This document shows positions 7,920-10,185 of a stretch of DNA of 10,185 nucleotides, in pieces. The DNA comes from an uncultured Christensenella sp. (lineage in GTDB: Bacteria > Bacillota > Clostridia > Christensenellales > Pumilibacteraceae): contig CAJTND010000025.1 in the NCBI GenBank assembly GCA_910577995.1, positions 1 through 10,185 of the forward strand. Reading direction: 5' to 3'. The translations under genes were made by a program, and so were the position numbers. The notes beneath the pieces are model-generated. The model saw only the letters and a program-made list of their open reading frames with translations, had not been told where the DNA came from and ran no database searches. Each line of letters begins with the position of its first letter. Within the stretch, counting starts at the first letter, position 1.

Positions 7920-7995
7920 CGAGGTGTAGCGCAGTTGGTAGCGCGCATGGTTCGGGACCATGAGGCCGCGAGTTCGAGTCTCGCCACTTCGACCA
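7920..7995 (+). tRNA. tRNA-Pro, anticodon CGG
   Basis: A complete cloverleaf starting directly after the CCA of tRNA-Gly, with zero spacer. The acceptor CGAGGTG pairs with CACTTCG (one G-U). The D-stem is GCGC/GCGC, the anticodon stem CATGG/CCATG is perfect, and the loop TTCGGGA has CGG at 7953-7955, reading CCG. The T-arm is GCGAG-TTCGAGT-CTCGC and CCA is encoded (7993-7995). Its 3' end faces a tyrosine recombinase gene and is the probable integration target of the element to the right. Confidence 0.95.
7968..7995. other. Probable attachment site at the tRNA-Pro 3' end
   Basis: The T-arm and acceptor 3' half of tRNA-Pro directly abut an integrase gene and a change to AT-rich foreign-looking DNA. 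Tyrosine recombinases commonly use tRNA 3' ends as attB, leaving a duplicated copy at the other end of the element. I find no second copy within the window, so the exact core and the far junction are not established. Confidence 0.5.
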
Positions 7996-8000
7996 GATAG

Positions 8001-8022
8001 ACACGCCGCAAGGCGTGTTTTT
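8001..8022 (+). terminator. Intrinsic terminator of the tRNA unit
   Basis: ACACGCC (8001-8007) pairs perfectly with GGCGTGT (8012-8018) across a GCAA tetraloop, followed by four T residues. It begins 6 bp after the tRNA-Pro CCA. The integrase stop codon (complement of 8021-8023) lies inside the T-tract. On the minus strand the same hairpin is not followed by T residues, so it is unlikely to be an intrinsic terminator for the integrase. Confidence 0.9.
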
Positions 8023-8845
8023 ACTTTGACCGCTCTAAAAACTCGTCGAGCCTCTTTGCCTCTGCCAAACTGTATTCACGGCTTACGTCGCTGTAAATGT
8101 CCGCTGTGGTAGATATTTCCGAATGCCCGAGCCACGATTGCACTACTTTCATAGGCACGCCCGACTCCAACGCGCGCGTTGCGAACGAATGCCGCAAATC
8201 GTGAAGAGTGTGTGCAGGGCAGTATTTCTTGAACTGTTTGGACACATAATCGGAATGAAAAGGGAACAGCGCACCACCACTCGGTAACTCGGATAACAGC
8301 TTATGCAAATTATCGAATAATGGGATATATCTATCCGACAACTGCGTTTTCGTTCCGCGGATATGAATGATTTGTCTTTGCTCGTCCACGTCCTCGCGGC
8401 GAACGGCAAGCGCTTCGTTACGACGGCAACCCGAATACAAAACGAATAAATAATAGTATTCGAGTTTCGAGCCGTGTATCGCTCGGATAAATTCGGATTG
8501 CTCGTCCGCTGTCAGCGCAATGCCTTTATTTCGCTTTGCCTTACAGCTCCGTACTCCCAACATAGGATTGAAGTCTATAAGCCGCTCGGCGACCGCTTGT
8601 CGGAACGCGCCCGACAAAAGATTATGCACGCTTTCGCGCGTCCTCGCCGCCGATACTGCGTTCAATATCTTTTGCAAGTCCATAGGTCGCACGTCCGCAA
8701 GCGTTAGATCGCAGGGCAGGTTGGGCGCGATATGCAATCGGATATTGCGTTGCATTTGCTTAAAGGTCTCCGACGCTACAACGTTTCGCTTGTATACGTC
8801 TATAAACTCGTTGAGCCATTGCAGTATAGTAAATTCGCGCGGCAT
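8021..8845 (-). CDS. int: Tyrosine recombinase (site-specific integrase)
   Basis: A 274-residue integrase of the lambda/Tn916 tyrosine recombinase family. Residues about 5-95 form the SAM-like core-binding domain. The catalytic domain holds Arg141 in YSGCRRNEAL, Lys166 in RGTKTQ, His215 and Arg218 in HDLRHSFAT, His241 in LGHSEISTT and the nucleophile Tyr251 in ADIYSDV, so it appears active. It lacks the N-terminal arm-binding domain of larger integrases, consistent with its short length. The start is supported by AGGAGT (complement of 8851-8856) 5 nt before the ATG. It reads toward tRNA-Pro, which it probably uses as target. It lies behind a 25-codon ORF and the promoter covered by operators 1 and 2, so the XRE repressor should control it directly. 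Confidence 0.95.
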   Translation of the reverse strand: MPREFTILQWLNEFIDVYKRNVVASETFKQMQRNIRLHIAPNLPCDLTLADVRPMDLQKILNAVSAARTRESVHNLLSGAFRQAVAERLIDFNPMLGVRSCKAKRNKGIALTADEQSEFIRAIHGSKLEYYYLFVLYSGCRRNEALAVRREDVDEQRQIIHIRGTKTQLSDRYIPLFDNLHKLLSELPSGGALFPFHSDYVSKQFKKYCPAHTLHDLRHSFATRALESGVPMKVVQSWLGHSEISTTADIYSDVSREYSLAEAKRLDEFLERSK

Positions 8846-8867
8846 GTTTAACTCCTATTCAAGCGGC

Positions 8868-8945
8868 TCAAAAAAACCTTGTTGCCGCTACGGAAAATTG
8901 CTCGCACAATTCGTCAATATGAGGACTCTCATTGAATTTAGTCAT
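8868..8945 (-). CDS. Possible 25-residue leader peptide or excisionase-position small ORF upstream of int
   Basis: A minus-strand ORF of 25 codons begins ATG ACT AAA TTC and ends TGA. It has a strong SD, GAAAGGAG (complement of 8957-8964), 11 nt from the ATG, and lies between the integrase promoter and the integrase SD. The peptide (MTKFNESPHI... ending in RFF) matches no family I know. Just before the stop is a run of seven T residues. A -1 base change or slip there would extend the frame by four residues to a TAG that overlaps the integrase SD. It may be a translational leader, a very small DNA-binding accessory protein, or a remnant of a longer gene. Confidence 0.45.
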   Translation of the reverse strand: MTKFNESPHIDELCEQFSVAATRFF

Positions 8946-8963
8946 TTTTGTTTTCACTCCTTT

Positions 8964-8978
8964 CCGTAATTTTTACGG
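8964..8978. promoter_or_regulatory. Operator 1 of the integrase/repressor switch
   Basis: CCGTAA-TTT-TTACGG, a 6-bp inverted repeat with a 3-bp centre. It lies just downstream of the predicted start site of the minus-strand integrase promoter and touches the SD of the small ORF. A bound repressor here would block clearance. In RNA it could also form a small hairpin against the SD. Confidence 0.85.
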
Positions 8979-8986
8979 TTGAAAAC

Positions 8987-9015
8987 AGTATAACCGTAAT
9001 TTTTACGGTTGTCAA
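8987..9015 (-). promoter_or_regulatory. Promoter of the small ORF and integrase
   Basis: Read on the minus strand, TTGACA (complement of 9010-9015) and TATACT (complement of 8987-8992) are exactly 17 bp apart. The start site should be near 8980. The 17-bp spacer is almost wholly operator 2, so repressor binding and RNA polymerase binding should exclude each other. Confidence 0.85.
8994..9008. promoter_or_regulatory. Operator 2, inside the integrase promoter spacer
   Basis: An identical copy of CCGTAA-TTT-TTACGG, here extended to AACCGTAA/TTACGGTT (8-bp arms), the longest palindrome of the three. Its centre is 30 bp from operator 1 and 29 bp from operator 3. It fills the -35/-10 spacer of the minus-strand promoter, so it is the natural primary repression site. 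Confidence 0.88.
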
Positions 9016-9043
9016 GACATTTCCGTAATTTTTACGGTATAAT
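9014..9043 (+). promoter_or_regulatory. Promoter of the XRE repressor (leaderless transcript)
   Basis: A perfect -10 TATAAT (9038-9043) lies 18 bp after a poor -35 (AAGACA, 9014-9019). Transcription is expected near 9050, which is the A of the repressor ATG. No SD precedes that ATG, so translation should be leaderless. The weak -35 overlaps the -35 of the divergent integrase promoter, so the two promoters compete. A weak promoter helped by a bound repressor, as in lambda PRM, is a possible reading. Confidence 0.7.
9023..9037. promoter_or_regulatory. Operator 3, against the repressor -10 box
   Basis: The third identical CCGTAA-TTT-TTACGG ends one base before the TATAAT of the repressor promoter and lies within its spacer. 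Occupation should shut off repressor synthesis, giving negative autoregulation at high repressor level, as OR3 does for lambda cI. Confidence 0.85.
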
Positions 9044-9049
9044 TTTTAT

Positions 9050-9322
9050 ATGGATATATTTCAACAGCGTTTAAGATCTATACGTAAAGAAGAAAATTGC
9101 ACTCAAAAGGAGTTTGCAAATAGATTACAAACCACTGATGATTGTATTTTTGCATGGGAAAATGGTCGAAGCCAACCCCCAATAGAAATGATACGAAAGA
9201 TGTGCATAGAGTTTAATATATCAGCGGACTATCTGCTTGGTTTAGAAAACGACGACGGTACAAAGACATACAACAACACATACAACAATTACGGCACGCA
9301 CCAAGGCGACGTAAAATTTTAA
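9050..9322 (+). CDS. XRE-family (Cro/CI-type) transcriptional repressor
   Basis: A 90-residue protein. Residues about 6-62 form an HTH_3/XRE domain: TQKEFANRL (18-26) is the positioning helix, TTDDCIFAWENGRSQPP (28-44) contains the recognition helix, and ISADYLLGL (57-65) closes the fold. It lacks a CI-type C-terminal peptidase/dimerisation domain. In its place is a 25-residue tail rich in Asn/Tyr/Gly (TYNNTYNNYGTHQGDVKF) of unknown role. It probably binds the three operators upstream, repressing int and tuning itself. There is no SD and the ATG coincides with the predicted transcription start. The downstream gene begins 10 bp after its stop and is probably cotranscribed. Induction could not be by RecA-style self-cleavage from this sequence, so a different inducer is implied. 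Confidence 0.9.
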   Translation: MDIFQQRLRSIRKEENCTQKEFANRLQTTDDCIFAWENGRSQPPIEMIRKMCIEFNISADYLLGLENDDGTKTYNNTYNNYGTHQGDVKF

Positions 9323-9332
9323 TGGAAGGAAT

Positions 9333-9884
9333 ATGTTTAATTTTGAACTAAATAATGACGAAGCCAATATAATTAACGAAATAGCAACATTGTTTTTAGA
9401 GGGCATTAGTGAAAACAATATTAAAATAGAAGAAACGAGTATAAACAGATTAGTAAAATTTACGTTCTTAGATCCTGATGATAGTGAATTTTCTATTATA
9501 GACTTTTACTCAATTCTTGTTTATTTAACTTGGGCAATGCGTAATGTCAGTATAAGATATACAGGAAAGTTTGAAGTAAATGACGATAATAGTACAATAA
9601 TAAAAAAACTCAGAGCAAAAATAAATTATTTATTGAACAACAAGCTCAAAAGTGAATTTATATATTTTGATTATGAGGATTGTATTGAAACAATCCAAAA
9701 TAATCAACAAAAAGCTATAATTGATAAATTAGGAACTAACTACGAAAAAATAAAATTATATCCACCTGTATATAAAAAATTCAAAGAAGAAAACTGCAAA
9801 GTAAAATATGTGCTTTGCTGTGAAGATAAAGCAATCTTAGTACCGGAATATGGACAATATTTTGTCTATCAAGAAAAAATCTAA
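9333..9884 (+). CDS. Protein of unknown function, AT-rich element cargo
   Basis: A 183-residue, mostly acidic then basic, Asn/Ile/Lys-rich protein that I do not recognise. The N-terminal ~50 residues are acidic and probably helical. A hydrophobic patch FYSILVYLTWAM (58-69) is too short and interrupted for a confident membrane helix. Residues 88-107 (KKLRAK, LLNNKLK) form a basic helix. The C-terminal part has a Cys pair (LCC, 161-163) and alternating beta-like strands. There is no signal peptide. GGAAGGA (9324-9330) lies just before the ATG. It follows the repressor by 10 bp, so it should be made when the element is quiescent. Such repressor-linked genes often encode superinfection exclusion, defence or toxin functions, but nothing in the sequence shows this. 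Codon use is far more AT-rich than the host genes. Confidence 0.75.
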   Translation: MFNFELNNDEANIINEIATLFLEGISENNIKIEETSINRLVKFTFLDPDDSEFSIIDFYSILVYLTWAMRNVSIRYTGKFEVNDDNSTIIKKLRAKINYLLNNKLKSEFIYFDYEDCIETIQNNQQKAIIDKLGTNYEKIKLYPPVYKKFKEENCKVKYVLCCEDKAILVPEYGQYFVYQEKI

Positions 9885-9906
9885 AAATATTGTCTACTCG
9901 GTTTTT
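9853..9906 (+). terminator. Candidate terminator at the end of the unknown gene
   Basis: GACAATATTTT (9853-9863) and AAAATATTGTC (9884-9894) form a perfect 11-bp inverted repeat with a 20-nt loop, straddling the stop codon. Six T residues follow at 9901-9906. A competing small hairpin GACAA-TATT-TTGTC exists within the left arm. The stem is AT-rich and the T-tract is 6 nt away, so termination would be weak. Confidence 0.4.
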
Positions 9907-10185
9907 TATCTACTTGTTGACCCCGGTCATGTCGGCTCCGATACGCTCTTTGCCAAACAGTCTTTATCGCGTGTTCTCGCGTTGCTTCTCTTTTGAGCAA
10001 TAGGTGTTCGGATCGACCCTTCTCGGCATTGCTTTGTCGAGAGTACGACATTTCGTTTTTTTGTTAGATAAGGGTATCCGTGCGTTAAGCGTGGGCGCTA
10101 CTCCCGTGTAACTAATTTCGTTTACTCTCTGTACGTATTCGTACAGTGGTACGACAGCGGGTGAACGGCTCCGCCCTCGCTCCGC
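9885..10185. other. About 300 bp without a convincing gene
   Basis: Base composition is intermediate and several short inverted repeats occur, among them TCTCG/CGAGA (near 10021-10042) and the strong CTGTACG/CGTACAG pair at 10129-10146. A minus-strand 56-codon ORF (9881-10051) is open but has no SD. The last ~30 bases are GC-rich with CTCCGC repeated and may lead into the next gene or a structured end. I see no tRNA, recognisable att repeat or CRISPR here. Confidence 0.5.
10129..10146. repeat. Perfect inverted repeat CTGTACG-TATT-CGTACAG
   Basis: A 7-bp perfect stem with a 4-nt centre, in DNA without other features. No T-tract follows, so it is not an intrinsic terminator. It may be a dimeric protein binding site for a gene beginning past the window edge; nothing more can be said. 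Confidence 0.5.

Larger units (their letters stand above)
7996..10185. mobile_element. Left part of an integrated element (phage-like or ICE-like), truncated by the window
   Basis: The content is an integrase, a divergent XRE repressor with a tripartite operator, and an AT-rich gene of unknown function, all beginning at a tRNA 3' end. Base composition falls sharply from about 8.9 kb. No structural phage genes, relaxase, replication gene or cargo of recognised function lies within the window, so the type of element cannot be decided. The right boundary lies beyond 10185. Confidence 0.65.

Noticed and set aside
7227..8004. Minus-strand frames containing ESNPQPSAWEATALPLSHF and GIEPATFSLGSYCSTIEP type segments
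   Set aside because: These are the well-known false proteins produced by translating tRNA genes on the wrong strand; they fall on tRNA-Gly and tRNA-Pro and on antisense of parA.
8964..9037. Possible CRISPR array from three regularly spaced identical repeats
   Set aside because: Repeats are 15 bp with 14-15 bp between them, only three copies, and coincide with promoter elements; they fit operators, not CRISPR.
9911..10040. Possible second copy of the tRNA-Pro 3' end (GACCCC and GATCGACCC stretches)
   Set aside because: Only a few bases agree with the tRNA end; no run long enough for an att core.

Overview
The window looks like a chromosomal segment of an uncultured, probably gut-associated, high-GC Clostridia-type Firmicute. 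This lineage call is an inference. It rests on a lipoprotein combining InlB-type B-repeats with BspA-type leucine-rich repeats, on SD-led genes with Firmicutes-style promoters, and on a clostridial-style glycolipid glycosyltransferase/PlsC pair. The left 8 kb is GC-rich. The right ~1.2 kb (from about 8.9 kb) is clearly AT-rich and of foreign character.

Layout, left to right. A TTGACA/TATAAT promoter drives a secreted lipoprotein with five InlB B-repeats and BspA-type LRRs (136-1854). A long non-coding 3' region follows, closed by an intrinsic terminator (2111-2134). A second promoter (2197-2225) starts a collinear run of four tightly packed genes: a cytoplasmic GH78-like alpha-L-rhamnosidase (2290-4458), an MGDG-synthase/MurG-like GT28 glycosyltransferase (4492-5826), a PlsC-type acyltransferase overlapping it by ATGA (5823-6845), and a chromosomal-type ParA/Soj ATPase with no ParB visible (6868-7683). 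A strong separate promoter (7732-7760) then serves two abutting tRNA genes, tRNA-Gly(CCC) and tRNA-Pro(CGG), ended by a textbook terminator (8001-8022).

Everything right of the tRNA-Pro 3' end looks like the left part of an integrated genetic element. A tyrosine recombinase (8021-8845, minus) reads toward the tRNA. Upstream of it lie a tiny 25-codon SD-led ORF, a divergent control region, an XRE-family repressor (9050-9322) and an AT-rich gene of unknown function (9333-9884), then about 300 bp without a convincing gene. The far end of the element is not in the window.

The most interesting feature is the control region between integrase and repressor. Three identical 15-bp operators (CCGTAA-TTT-TTACGG) lie at 29-30 bp spacing and interlock with two divergent promoters. 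Operator 2 fills the 17-bp spacer of the integrase promoter, operator 1 sits at its start site and against the SD behind it, and operator 3 abuts the -10 box of the repressor promoter. The repressor ATG lies where transcription should start, so its mRNA is predicted to be leaderless, as for lambda cI from PRM. The architecture is that of a three-operator lysogeny switch, except that it appears to govern the integrase itself.
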